The notes under the pieces are model-generated. The model was not told where the DNA came from and did not search any database. It saw nothing but the letters and a program-made list of their open reading frames with translations. Of a stretch of DNA of 64,000 bases, positions 11,449 to 23,450 are shown piece by piece (position 1 is the stretch's first letter; the number at the start of each line of letters is the position of its first letter). Position numbers and translations under genes: made by a program. The stretch lies in assembly GCA_028023455.1 (NCBI GenBank), contig JAQFVV010000280.1, positions 556,001 through 620,000 of the forward strand, given 5' to 3'. The DNA is from Epiperipatus broadwayi (taxonomy: Eukaryota > Onychophora > Udeonychophora > Euonychophora > Peripatidae).

Positions 11449-11676
11449 AAAGTATGAAGATTTGCTATCTTAATATAAACTGAGCATTGATTATATATAT
11501 GTGCGAGAGATGATAGTCTGGACCAACTGATGAGTGCTGGTTTAGCACAAAATACGTATATTGGTGATTATTAATCTTTTCTACATGTGTGTTATCATGT
11601 GTATCAGTTGTATGAGATAATGTGGATAGTTAAAGGGTGCTTGAAAATCTGAGTTCAAATCCTCTATACTTACAAT
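11449..11676 (+). mobile_element. Hammerhead-bearing SINE-like repeat, copy 1
   Basis: It is about 228 bp, shared with 60718-60942, 60258-60462 and, inverted, 58224-58421. It opens with AAGTATGAAGATTTGCTATC, continues with TTAATATAAACTGAGCA and TATATATATGTGCGAGAGAT, then the hammerhead fold at 11523-11564, then TCATGTGTATCAGTTGTATGA and ends with GAGTTCAAATCC, close to the tRNA B-box consensus GGTTCGANTCC. The upstream ATCAGTTGTATGAGATAATG could be a worn A box. Known relatives by architecture are the Sm-alpha elements of schistosomes and animal retrozymes, but identity with them is inference. The right border at the B box is consistent across copies; the left border is less certain. Confidence 0.7.
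11523..11564 (+). ncRNA. Hammerhead ribozyme fold, type I, G12A (probably inactive)
   Basis: Core CTGATGA at 11527-11533; stem II GTGCT/AGCAC (11534-11538 with 11544-11548) with loop GGTTT; AAAA at 11549-11552 where a hammerhead needs GAAA; stem III of TAC/GTA (11553-11558) closed by A11552-T11559; UA cleavage dinucleotide at 11559-11560; stem I CCAA/TTGG (11523-11526 with 11561-11564). Every element except the catalytic G12 fits the hammerhead consensus. The near loopless stem III matches the minimal type I ribozymes of retroelements. The G to A change is expected to abolish or greatly reduce cleavage. Confidence 0.7.
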
Positions 11677-11719
11677 TGAGCTCCCAGGTTTGTGAAGAGT
11701 GCCTGGTTTCAAATATTTA

Positions 11720-12960
11720 TATGAAATTAAAGAGAATACATATTATTAAAATCAGGTAGAATTTAATGTTGTCTTCAAGGATACATCTAACAAAACAGTA
11801 TTATTAGTTTGGATTATTTTTGAGTGTGTACTCTATAATATTGTATATATCAGGCAGAAAGTTCAAGAATCTGTCTATACAAGCACTATAAGACAGAATT
11901 GTTGGTTTTTCTTTTTAGTTTACTGAGTATAGTGAGCCTTATTTTAAATATGAATGGGATTGCATCTTATTGTCATTAGGGATATCATTGACATTGCTGT
12001 ATTCTATGTAACCATGGTGGTAATTATTGGAGCTGTATTGGTTTCTCATTATTATATTAATCATATTTACTTTATAATATGTCTAGTAAGTTCTCAGTAC
12101 TTTAGTTTTTAAGTCTACTGCAATGGTTAAATGCTCTTGTAAGATGTGTTACTTGAATAGTATGATTTATTATGTATTATTATTGCATGAGCAGGAGATA
12201 AGAGTAATAGATCTAATAATGAATAAGTGATTAAGTGAATTGAGAAATTAATAAATAGAATTTAACTGATTGCAAGAACATTCAAGATATTGTCAAGTAT
12301 TATAAGGGATTATAATGTAAATCAGTAATTGAGCCCTGTCTATAAATGTCTGTGAGCCCTGTCGATAAATGCCTGTGAATAAAAGATTGAACTAAAATAG
12401 AAATGTATGTATAAAATATGTAATACCATATATTTCTTTTATTGAGATTCCAGTTTGATTGTTAAATAGTATATTCAATATGTTAATCAGGGTTAAGTTA
12501 ATGTCATTTCATTGATGATTAAAAGTTTTTTTCTAATTTGTGTTTCATTAAATTGCCTTTTTTTTATTACTATTATAAACTCTCATTTGTGCCTTGGAGT
12601 ATAAATACTTAAATGTGTATTTTATAGCTAAAGGAAATATGTGAATTATTATTAAAGTTTAAATATTTAGTTGTTGGATCTGCTTTGCAAATCATTTGCT
12701 TTTTTTTTTTTTTTGCAAATTTTAACAGGTAGTTTTTTTGGATTGTGGGATAAAGAGAAGATTAATGCCTTTTTTTGTAATGCTTGATTGGATTGAGTCA
12801 TTCGTTCTGTTTTCTTTTTTTGTTGCCTGGACTTGGGATGATCCTACATTGGTTAGTTCATTTATGGATTCTTTTTTTTAGTCACCAGTGTATGGCTGCA
12901 AATTTTGAATGATCAGTGTTAAGAAGTGGTTTTCATATGAATTATATTTAATACTAGATG
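11720..12960 (+). repeat. Diverged 1.3-kb repeat, copy 2
   Basis: Direct-orientation relative of 6880-8160, with the same ordered landmarks. It includes a 23-bp tandem duplication (12331-12376) and poly-T tracts near 12700. There is no protein signal, so it may be the untranslated part of a larger element. Confidence 0.5.
12331..12376. repeat. Tandem duplication, period 23 bp
   Basis: Two units of GAGCCCTGTC(T/G)ATAAATG(T/C)CTGT lie directly adjacent. Confidence 0.85.
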
Positions 12961-13670
12961 TAAGCTTGGCATCTACGCATCCCCAATATACTTTATAAAT
13001 CTATTTGAATATTAATATAATCTAATTGAAACCTGTTATCATCTAGAGTACTCCATATGTATTTTTTGTGGTGGAATTTCATTATTCTCATGCTATTATC
13101 TTCATTAAACTTTTTAACTTTATTTCTCTCTAACCATCAATAATCTATCATTTACTGTAGTTTTGCTTTTAAAACTTTTGTTTTTATACTTAGGATAATA
13201 TTTTCATCATTATGTCTACTTATATTCTCAAATTAAAAAAATTACATTTTTCATTCTTTTTTATTCACAACTTATCCACTTCCTTAACTAGAATATTCAG
13301 AATCTAATCATTTTTTTTTCATCTCGGACAATAATTTTATCATTTTTAACTTAGATATTTATTCTAGTATTTTAAACCCCAATAATTTCAATTAGTCTAT
13401 TATAATTGAATTGATATATTCTAATCTGGGAATTTACTTCTTTGCTGGAATAGTTTTATAATTTGCTTTTTCAAGATATGCTCATTTGTCCTTTTAAATC
13501 TAACTTTAAAGCAAAAATTGTCTATTAGTTACAGATTTAATTTTCTTAAAATTTGATTATATTTTATTAAATATAATATAAATAATAAGTGAAATAATGC
13601 TTAAAGCTAAATGGGATAATATGAAACCATTAGAACTAGTAACCACCTAAACATACCAATATAGATAGTA
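12961..13670. other. A+T-rich spacer; no gene supported
   Basis: It is T-rich on the plus strand. The minus strand shows lysine-rich scraps that may be the tail of an old retroelement, but nothing recognisable. Confidence 0.45.
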
Positions 13671-13672
13671 AT

Positions 13673-13733
13673 CAATATTTCTCACTGTTGTTCAAAAGGA
13701 GAGAGGTTGCCTTGACAACAGTGAGAAATATTG
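13673..13733. repeat. Short inverted repeat (19-bp arms)
   Basis: CAATATTTCTCACTGTTGT (13673-13691) pairs with its complement at 13715-13733 around a 23-bp GAG-rich loop. It could be a small MITE remnant. Confidence 0.8.
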
Positions 13734-13749
13734 GTTAAATATAATATGA

Positions 13750-14560
13750 ATAATATTTTTCTAGAATGATGTGGTCATTTATATGGATGTCATTGTTGTG
13801 ATACAGAGTCTATCCATCACATTGCTGATTTTCTCCTTTTTATTTTTATCACCAGTTTTTCAAATATTAAACACTTTTCCAATAACTTAGGTCTCCATAA
13901 TATGATCAAAATAAAACAGGTTTAACCTGATAGCTTCATGTAGAAGTTCAGACCTAATCTGATCAAATATTAACTTATTTACAGTACTTACTTAATTATC
14001 CATGATATTCTCAAAAATATTTGTTGACATCATGATCCTTCCAAGCATTAGTTTGTAAGAATTATTTAACTGCTGTTTCCTATATTATTGATGAATGATT
14101 TGAAATAGTAAAACTAATTTTGTCATCATTATAACTTCTGAAGTAAACTGTGATCCTGCTGTTATATTTGTCTTTTTTATATTATATCATAATCCCATTA
14201 TTTTATACTTTATTAAACTTTTCTGAAAAAGTTATTGAGATTTTATTTTCATCTATAAATGTAATATTATCTCCATATCTAAAGTTGTTGTTATGATTTT
14301 TTTCCAATCCTGAATCCACATATATCTATGCAATCTGGCTTACTTCATTACATGCTCAGTACACAAATTGAAAGGTAGATGACATTAGTTAGTATTGTCT
14401 TACTTTTAGCCAATATGAACCAGTATCTTTTCTCAACTATGTTTTAATCTTGACTTTTAATTCCATATATTTTTTTTTGTAAGAACAGTATATTCTGGCT
14501 TTTTCAATTGTCTAGCACTTGGCGGCAGTATTGTGTTTTTCTTTTTTTGAAATCAGTTTA
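13750..14560 (-). pseudogene. RTE-like LINE reverse transcriptase fragment (3' half)
   Basis: Read on the minus strand, this contains a degraded reverse-transcriptase catalytic region, FRYGDNITF, at about 14283-14257 (the family norm is LRYADD), then MIIYKKDKYN (family norm LNIKKTK) in nearby frames. KLMLGRIMMSTNIFENIM follows near 14050, and near 13930-13800 a C-terminal scrap FDHIMET then GDKNKKEKISNVMDRL, the counterpart of GHIMR...GKRGRGRPRMRWMD in intact copies. Several frameshifts and stops are present and the catalytic aspartates are altered, so it is dead. The endonuclease and the N-terminal part of the RT were not found. Confidence 0.65.
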
Positions 14561-15536
14561 TACATCTGGTAAGCACAAGAGTCTAATCTTTGGATATATT
14601 TTTTAGTATAATTTTATTTGCATATCAGTACAATAGTTTGCATATTATTAAGATTTCTTTTTGTGCAGTAATTTTCCAAAGCAGTTGACATACTAGGATA
14701 ATACATTTAATTTAATAAATATTGTGTGATAAAATATGATATATAATAGTATATTTAGGTGAGTAGATTGTGAGTTAAATGTGTAGATACTTTATGCATA
14801 TTAGTTACACCAATGTAAACATTACAAATTAGATTGATAAAAAAAAGCTTTTAATAATTAATAAAAGAGACTAAGAGTAGAAGATATCAGCTAAAATTGT
14901 ATGCAACTAATTTGTAAAATGTTAGTGTATGCAAAATTATTGCAATTTAATTAACATAAAATTAAAAGAAAACGTAGTTGATAAAATTATACTAATGCAT
15001 TTAAAAACAAACAAACTAAAAACAGTTAATAGATGAATAATATTGACAATTTTCCCCTCTAATGAGAAACTGCAAAGAATATGTTCTTTTATGTCCAATG
15101 GTTTTGAAAGCATTTTTATTAAAGTAAGGATTGGATCTGAGTTTCAGTTGAATATTGACCTAGGAATGAATGTGTATATGCAAACTAATGTAATATTAGT
15201 AATAATAATTGTGGACATTTAAAAGGATTACCAGAATTTTCATGCACAAAATGATATTTTGAAATAGCATTTTACATTTGAAAATTATTTATGAAGCTTT
15301 TAAGTTTTAATGTTTTATTTTTAAATAAGATATTGTACTCTATAAACCATGTAAAAGATTAATGAATAAATTATTTTGTTCCATTTTTAATGAAATTAGG
15401 TTGAACAATATATATTAGAAAAGTCAGAAGTATTTAGGCTTTCCATCCTGGGAAAATATTTGTAATTTTAAAATTATAATATAAATGTTATTAGAAAAAA
15501 TGTTTTAACTTTAATCTCTGGATCAGTCTCATATGG
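14561..15536. other. A+T-rich spacer; no gene supported
   Basis: The minus-strand LINE fragment may extend a little into the left edge, but no motif upstream of the catalytic region is recognisable. The rest is featureless. Confidence 0.45.
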
Positions 15537-16400
15537 CACTGATATTTTTTGACTATATTAAGATTATTTTACATTGCATGTGTAATTTATATTTTGGAAA
15601 TGTATTAAAATTAAATACATTTAGATGCTAGTAGAGTCTGTTATGCTTACATTATTGGAGCCATAATTACTTCATTGGTATGTGGATGGCAGTTTTATCT
15701 TGAAATAGAATGTAGACTTTTATTGGCACTATTATTTTCTAAGAATTTCAAAAATTATAAAGGATTTTGTTATTTATTCATATTACCAAAGTTCAGAATA
15801 TATATAATAATGATGCCAACACGTAATAGGAAGCAATAAGTTTAATGTTTTCAGATTTATTATAATTTTAAATATAAATTATTATGATAAAAAAATGAAT
15901 ACTATTTAAGAAAATAAGAAACAAAAATATTCTTTATTAGAAATTAATTTTGTATCATATCTTTGTTGTTCTATTTAAATAAAAATGGATTTTCTTTAAT
16001 CTGTTTATATTTTATTCAAATTTTGTTGCATTTACATTGAAAAGTCATTCTATTATTTCTCTTATATTCTAATCAGAACTGAAGACTAGATTTGGTGACT
16101 TCAGAAAGCTTTTTAATGCAATGAATAGATTTGGGAAAAAAATAACAACCTGATTATGGAATAATTTGCAAAAAAGTTTGAGATCTCTCAAGTTTCCAAT
16201 TGTTATTAATTATTTGTTTTTCTAGATTAAAAATAATGGTGCTAGTAGAGTCTGTACTCTATTTGTAGAATTGAGTCACCATCCACTCTACCAGGTTCCA
16301 ATAATACCAATATCTATATATTATCTATAACACATTTCCAAAATACAAATTACATGTACACTATAAAATTATCTTAATTCAACATTTCAAATTATATCTT
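15537..16400. mobile_element. Element with inverted terminal regions (~860 bp)
   Basis: The segment 15550-15605 (ATTAAGATTATTTTAC...TTTGGAAATGTATTA) is the inverse of 16325-16385 (ATTTCCAAAATACAAATTAC...TTATCTTAAT). CTAGTAGAGTCTGT occurs directly at both 15631 and 16242, and TTATTGGAGCC (15651) is inverted as GGTTCCAATAATACC (16291). This patchwork suggests a non-autonomous DNA transposon with rearranged ends. No coding capacity. Confidence 0.5.
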
Positions 16401-18627
16401 ATCAGAGTTTTTTTTGGACTTTAAAAATTGTGTAACAATATTAAAAAATATATTTTCTTCATATAAATTCAATAAAATATATTCTCCTTTTTTCTTTTAA
16501 AAAACTTTATTTCTTTTTCATTAAAATATACATCTTTAATACACTATCATTTTTTCAGTGTTTCAACTGCTTTTTCCTGCAGGATCTATAACATATATAT
16601 ATTTGCATCATTATTATTATAACGTACATATATATATATATATCCTTCTCATCATAAAAACATTTCTTTTTCATCTGTCAATAAATCTTATATACATACA
16701 ACATTATATAAACTACATATACATGTGGAAATATAATAGGTATTAAAGATGTATATATCTATGGTTTAATGAGAAAGAAATAAGTTTTTTAAAAGAAAAA
16801 ATATATTTTATTGGACTTGTATGAAAAGAATATATTTTTTGGAACATATTTTTTCAAGAAAAAATAATTTATTGTTAAAATTTTTTTTTAATAATGATAT
16901 TAATTTAAATATATATTTTTTTCAGTATTAAAACAGTTTGTCTTATAAAACCAATTGAACCTTATTCTACAACTGAAACATTAATTAAAATTAAAATTTT
17001 GCATCTATAATAGGAATATTTAATGTTGAAAAAAACTATTTTGAAGTTTTATTTACATTTTAATTTTTAAATAGCCTCTTACTTTTGATCAAATAAAGCC
17101 AATATTTATTTTATTAAGAAGTATTTTATATTTAAAATATTTTACCCAAATCTTAATTTTGCTCTAATACTAAGGTTTTTATTTTAAATTATATATTATA
17201 CAATGTGCACATAAAAGTAGGCTTTTGAAATTAATTTTATATATAAAGCAGTTTTCTTAATTGAAAACTATAAGAAATCACTACAAATTTGTTAAAGGAA
17301 GTGAAAAAAAAAATTGAGGAAGGAAAGTAATTGATGTATATTTATAAAATCTTTTGTTTACAATTTTTATTTTTAATGCCTTCTTTAAATTTTTAATGCT
17401 AATTCTTCCTTCCCTCACCTTTTTTTTTTTTTTGAGGCTTAAAGTTTTTGTTATATCTTAGGATGTTCATATTTTGGAGACATTTACTGTTTTCTTTATG
17501 CCATGTTTTTAATGAAGATACTGTACTTCAAGTCAACAAGCTCAGAAAAATAATTTTGTTCATAATTTAAAAGATTTTTTTTTTTTAAATTTCATGTGTA
17601 TATGAATGATGTGAAAAGTATTAACATTTCATATGAAATAATGTTGAATGGCTATAGTGCAATATATACAACATATATTTGTAACTTTTATTAAAATTAA
17701 ATTACAAATTTTAGAAATATTAGACACAACTCATTTTAAAACAAAACCTTATAGAGTTATTAAAGAGGAATGTTAGATCTTGTTTGTGACATGATATATC
17801 ATCATGCTTAACAGTGGTTTTTGTTTTCTCTCAATCATTGAATTTTCGAATGCACAAAGTATTGAATGGTTCATTGAAACCAAATTTTAATAATAGGCTT
17901 AGAGAAAATTTGTAATGTGAGAATTCTACTATAAAGTTTTATAATACTTGTGCATGTGCTGTACAATATATGGAAAGAGTTGAAATATCATTTGGATAAT
18001 TTGCTTTTTTCAATAATATTCCTCTCAGTAAATGTTTATGTCTAAGAGATTAAAAACTTGTGTGACTTTTCCTAAATTATTAAATATAAATCTTCAAAAA
18101 ATATAATCAGTTTTCCAAAGATATTTTGTGATTATACTCGGAATGTGTTTATTGATTATGAACATGATAAATTAATTTTATTATAATATTTATATCTTTT
18201 TTTTTAATAATAAAAATGTTGACATGCCATTTTGATTGAAACTAATTTTAAAATTAAATATTTATTATATTTTGTTGTGTATTAACAGTGATATTTAGAA
18301 ATTGTTGTTACAATAATAATTACATAATTATCAAATTCATCCTGTTAATATATATTTTTTAATACATTATATGGTATTTTAATAAAGTCAATAGATAAAG
18401 AAAAAAAGTGATATTGAAAATGTATTAGACAAAAGCCTCCAATAAATTATATATTTTTTTATTTTAAGATTAATCATATAATAATTGACTACAATAATTA
18501 CTTATTTTTTAGTAATCATACCAACTTAGTTATATCATTGTACATATTTACTATTAAATATTCATTTAACTTTTATACTAATGGTTACTTAATTAAATGC
18601 ATAAAGCTAAGCTAGAATTTACAATTA
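16401..18627. other. A+T-rich spacer; no gene supported
   Basis: Contains (TA)n tracts near 16630 and poly-T tracts near 17420 and 17575. No gene, RNA or clear repeat was seen. Confidence 0.55.
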
Positions 18628-18783
18628 ATTAATACCTATTAATGTTACATATTCTAGTCAAATAGAAGCAATATAAATCACTTTCCAAAGTATAAAAAGA
18701 ATTGGTATTTGATTTATATTTTGTTTAAGGGTTTTATAAACCAACTATTTGACTAGAATATGTAATATTAATACACTTAATTT
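18628..18783. mobile_element. MITE-like inverted repeat, ~38-bp arms
   Basis: Arms 18628-18665 and 18745-18783 pair (TTACATATTCTAGTCAAATAG with its complement CTATTTGACTAGAATATGTAA). The centre is ~80 bp and noncoding. Confidence 0.75.
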
Positions 18784-20205
18784 ATTAATGATTAATGTTG
18801 TAAAGGTTTGCTACAGAAGTTAGCAATTTTTTTATTTACTTTATTCTAAAACAAAACCAGAAAAAGAGTCATTATTTAAAAAAGATTATCACATGCTTTT
18901 TTAATTATTATTACAAGAAATTAAAACATATATATATATATGCAGCTTACTGTATATATAAATAAATCCTTGAAGTTCTAAAATAGAAATATTTTCAAAA
19001 ACATTTTAAATTTATGGACATTTTGTTAATTTTATCTGCAGAAAAATATACTTATACCTCATTTAGCACACATTCAAAAGATTCATAATAGTGATCATTA
19101 TCAATTTGTACCTGCTACTTTGATTTACAATCGATTATTCACTATAATGAAAATTGCACAAAAATGTTTTTGGTGCCCATTTTGTAAGATTGATGAAATT
19201 ATAGAATAGTTATTAAAAACTATGGCCTCCAAAAGCAAAATAGCAACTTTCATAGACATTATTCATAATACACTATAGTACATAATATTAGTGCTGTATA
19301 CAATATTTTGATTATAAACTTAAAATAGGATTAATGAATGTACAGTATTTTATTTTATTTTCATCCTGCATCTTTGCAAGACAATCAGTTCAATAATGAT
19401 ATATCCAAAGTAAAAATTTTCATCATTAATGATTACAAAGCTCCCAAAAAAGTGTTTCATTCAGTATAATAATCAAAAGCGTGTTTTAATGATATAATGA
19501 TATACGACAACCAAATACATTAGTATTGCATTAAATTCTAAAATGTGTACATTAGTTTAAAAGCTATACACTGTATTTACTCACTTTTGTGGATTAAAAT
19601 TTTTACTAACAGTTCTTTGCTTAGGGCTACAATAACATTCATTATATTGTAATTTAGTTATCTTAATTGTTATTTAGAAGAGGAAATGATTTCATAATAA
19701 TATACTTTGTATGATCAAAAATTACTAAATCTAAATTAAAAATAACATCTATTAGCTCAATTTTAAAATATCTCATAACATTATCTCACATGTATAAAAA
19801 TGAAGAATGAAAAAAAAAATGAAAATTTTATTCAGTATAAAACTGTTAAAAAATTGTATACAAAATTGCATACAGATAAACTGGAAAATTTAAATAGTTT
19901 GACTGCACTAATAGAAAGAATTTTAAATCATTTCAAAGAACATGCCTATCACACTTAATAAAATGTGACACCTCCTGATAAAAAAAAAAATTCACAGCTA
20001 GCATACGTATTGTAGATTTTTATTTAGATCTGCATAATATATTGTGACGACCACGTAATTTGACACACATATATATTTATTAATAAAATTAGAAAGTAAT
20101 AAAGGTGAAATAAATTAGCTAATAAATTTTTTAAAAAAAAAAAAAAAGGAAGGAAAAGAAAAAATTGAAATTCTAATGTCAAAATTACTGTGGATTTTGT
20201 AATAG
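18784..20205. other. A+T-rich spacer; no gene supported
   Basis: Nothing recognisable; short (TA)n at 18931-18941. Confidence 0.55.
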
Positions 20206-20345
20206 TAAGAGAAGGGGAGGGGGGGTGCATAAATAAAGAAATGCGTCTCTTTCTCTCTTGTAAATCAAATGCTAGAAAGTTATTTTGCTTATTGTGGGAG
20301 AGGGGAAAAGGAAGCATAAAGAAATGCGTGTCTTCTCTCTCATTA
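20206..20345. repeat. Two diverged purine-rich/ATGCGTCTC repeats
   Basis: GAGAAGGGGAGGGGGG...CATAAATAAAGAAATGCGTCTC at about 20209-20252 recurs as GAGAGGGGAAAAGGAAGCATAAAGAAATGCGTGTC at about 20299-20333, spacing ~85 bp. A long open frame across it on the minus strand (20024-20473) follows from this composition and shows no protein family. Confidence 0.6.
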
Positions 20346-20751
20346 AAAAAAAAACCTATATAATAACAAATTAAAATAAAATGTAAAAAACAAATGTGGG
20401 AAAAAAATGAATGAATTGTAAATTTAAATAAAATGTAATATGTGATATATAAAAGGGAAAACAATATGGCCATAGGTGTGAAAGTCTGTTGGACAAATTA
20501 AATTCCACGGACAAAGAAATGTTATCAACGGAAGATCTTTGCCTGATCTGTTAAATTAATTGGGACTTACATTCCGGCCACTAATTAAATAAAGAAACAT
20601 AATGATAAGAATTGGTTGGAAATCTAAGTCTTAATTAAAATTTTTTAAAAACAATGAACAAAAGAATGAGATTAAGAAAATTGCAATTTTTGTCTGGCAT
20701 TGCTAGTAGAGACTTTAGAGAAGCAACAGCTAAAAGAAAATGGAAGAAGTG

Positions 20752-20800
20752 CGTGACTAGTGGCGTTAAAGGGACGTGAGTTCGGATTCAAGCCGTCTCA
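20752..20800 (+). promoter_or_regulatory. tRNA-like (A box/B box) promoter, SINE head
   Basis: GTGACTAGTGGCGTTAAAGG (20753-20772) resembles the A box of leucine/serine tRNAs (TGGCCGAGTGGTTAAGG), and GAGTTCGGATTCAAGC (20779-20794) resembles a B box, at a spacing suited to RNA polymerase III. The sequence is G+C-richer than its surroundings. AGATCTTTGCCTGA(T/C)CTG occurs both downstream (20819) and upstream (20532), suggesting two related insertions. A degraded tRNA-derived SINE is the simplest reading. Confidence 0.45.
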
Positions 20801-20876
20801 TCACTGACTCGCAATGTAAGATCTTTGCCTGACCTGCTAGAGGGACCGCCACTTCTGTAGCTGTCAATTGAAACTC

Positions 20877-21000
20877 AACCTAAAGAATCAACCAGCAAAC
20901 TGGATGGAAATAACCCCACAAACTGAGGAAGTTCATGGAAAACCTAAGGAATCAACAAGCAAAAACTGGAACGAAAATAACCCCACAAACTGAGGAAGTT
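20877..21000. repeat. Tandem duplication, period 64 bp
   Basis: Units 20877-20940 and 20941-21000 both run from AACCTAA(A/G)GAATCAAC to AACTGAGGAAGTT, with small differences between them. The block is G+C-richer than the surroundings and follows the tRNA-like promoter directly. Confidence 0.85.
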
Positions 21001-21994
21001 AATCAAGAGCGCTCGGAAGAAATACCCATGGGACAATTACAACAAAGCCTAGGTAAAAGCATGCATGCATTTTAATCTGTTTACTATTCATAACTAAATA
21101 CGCAATGAATAATTCGATAAAATAGAACTCTATCTACAGGACTTTAAGAAGCTTAATATTTGATCTGTTTTCATATGTTATTATAGCCATGTATTTATAA
21201 GTGTGTTTTTTGTTATTATTATTATAATGTATTTTTTTTATATCAAGTGTGAGTATTAGTATTAAACATGTTTATCATTAAATTTCGTGTCCTTGCTTTA
21301 TTCTCCTATCACCAAGCTACGACAGGAAGGAAACTGTAATTAGTAATTAAAGGGTAATGCTGATTTTTTTTTTAAAGGTATTCATGTGTTGCTTGTTCGT
21401 GCGAATTCTCAATTATATAAAAATAAATAGCAAGCGCTGGACATTCGTTAAATTTCTTTGAAATAGTTTGCTCTGTTCAGCAGCCGAGAGTTCTTGGCTG
21501 GGAAAAATAACGCCAATATAATATGTATGTATTGCCTTGGGGTTCAGTCAAGGGTATAGATATGAAGTTAAATTTGTATCTGTATTAGCTCTCTGCTTGT
21601 ATTGTAATGGCAATGGTTAAATAAATAAACAATCCATTACAGTTGGAAGCTAAGCCGGGATATTTCGGTTAGCAAAACTGTTAGTAAACAAATAAGAAAT
21701 AAGAATAAGTAAAGTTGTAAAAAATAAATGTATAATAAATAAATAAATAAATGAAAGGAAGAATCAAAGTTGTGAAAAAAATAAAGTATAATAAATAAGT
21801 CTAAAATATAATTGAAAGTATTAAAGATTTAAAATCAAATCAAGCAACCATCCAAATAACCATTTTCGTTATAATATATATTGAAAAAAAGCCTTAAATA
21901 TTGATTACAATATGCAAACCCAGAATGTATTAATTACATTTCCCCCCACTTTTTTTAATGTGTCAGTTTGTATATATATATTTTTAAATTTATA
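21001..21994. other. Mixed spacer; no gene supported
   Basis: Contains a moderately G+C-rich patch (21410-21560, with AGCAGCCGAGAGTTCTTGGC) and (AAAT)n near 21735. No frame or family is recognised. Confidence 0.45.
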
Positions 21995-22296
21995 ATAAAA
22001 ACTTTATTAATAACATAAATATTTACAATTTATACAAGTAGTTAAACAAATGATAACCAAAACACAAAGAAATTGAAATATTTCACTATTAAGACAAAGG
22101 CTCCAGGCCATTAAACAGTTAAATTCCAACTCAAGGAGGTTGACCTGTAACAATGTAATAGAAGGAGACTCTTAAGACATCAAGCAAATGCAACTCAAAA
22201 GAGTGAAGCATGTAACAAAATGTTTGATTAGCCTAAGGAATAAGCGACCTAGTAGAATTCTAACTTTTACTCAAAACAAATGTTTATCTGATAATC

Positions 22297-23182
22297 TCAC
22301 ATTAGAGTTATTCCGGGACCACCCCAGATTTGAGTTATCATCTTCCTAGGCAAGTATCTCTGACATTGATTGAAATAAGTTTCCCAATCACTGTAGAGTT
22401 TTCTCAGCCACTTGAATTTCTTATTGTCGAATATCATAGTACATCTTATATACCATATTGTCTTAAGGGTATGCACAGTTACCATTGCATTATGGGGGTT
22501 AAATTTCTTAAAGTATTGACTAAATAGAAGTTTTAAGTTGATGATTGGTCTGTGGAACACTAGCTCTTATCTATCCAAATGCTGAACATTCTTCGAATAG
22601 ATGCTGGAAAGTTTCATCACCAGATTTGTATAGTAGACAAATTGGATCCAAGTTCATATGTAGCCTTTCATTTAGAACTTTAGCTGTTGGAAACAAGCCA
22701 TTCATCAGTTTGAAAACAAATTTCAAGTAGGATTGAGGTACATATATAGAGTGGAACTTTTTCAACACATTTTTTTTTTTGATATATTTAACCATACATT
22801 ATCATGACTTTTAAAATGATTCATTTTTATATTTAATACCTTCCAAACTGGGCAAATTCAGATCATCCTGGAGATCCCTATAAGCAATGAACAGGTCAGT
22901 TATAACAGATCCTCCCTTACATCCAATTTCATTAAAGGAGTAGCATAATCAACAAAAGGTCCAAGAAATTGACTTAAATAAGTTAATAAATGTACTTGCC
23001 TTGATGTAAGATATATATAACCCAGGATCAATCAGGACAAGACCTCCATTTTCTATTGGCATTTGCAAGGTTGATATTGGGATCCATCTTGAAGTTCTAC
23101 CCCAGACATATTTCTTTGCAATCTGATTTATATGGAGTATTGTTTTGTTATGTAGTGATACCCAGGGTGCATAGTATGCCAA
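22297..23182 (-). pseudogene. LINE ORF2 C-terminal region with Cys/His motif
   Basis: The frame 23182-22949 reads AKKYVWGRTSRWIPISTLQ and NGGLVLIDPGLYISYIKAS, the conserved W-G...K...GGLGLPD..LY block. The frame 22795-22571 has VFKLMNGLFPTAKVLNERL and LLYKSGDETFQHLFEECSAF, equivalent to the C..C..ETI.HLF..C metal-binding motif of LINE C-termini with its first cysteines changed. The frame 22560-22297 has LKTIWYIRCTMIFDNK, the usual terminal IW..RN...F helix. Three frames are used in turn, showing indels. Confidence 0.7.
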
Positions 23183-23450
23183 AATCCCTGAAACAATGGA
23201 ATTAAAAATTGATGCTCTTGTAATTTCATATAATTTAAGTGAAGAAAATTTACTTTATTTTATCTTCAAATTTTTGTAATAATTAATTTATTTAAATAAG
23301 AGTTCATCTTTGTCTTGGACATGTATAATGGTATGCCCAAGAAAGCAGACGGGAGAGCCATAAAGTTAGATGGCATTTTTTTACCAGTAGCTAACTGCAG
23401 GCTGCAGACTTTATTGGTTGAATAACTGAGCTGGTTTCAACCTGAAAATT

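Noticed and set aside
20024-20473. 149-codon minus-strand open frame, the longest in this area
   Set aside because: Its length comes from pyrimidine-rich low complexity and a tandem repeat; residues are F/L/S/I-rich without any domain pattern.
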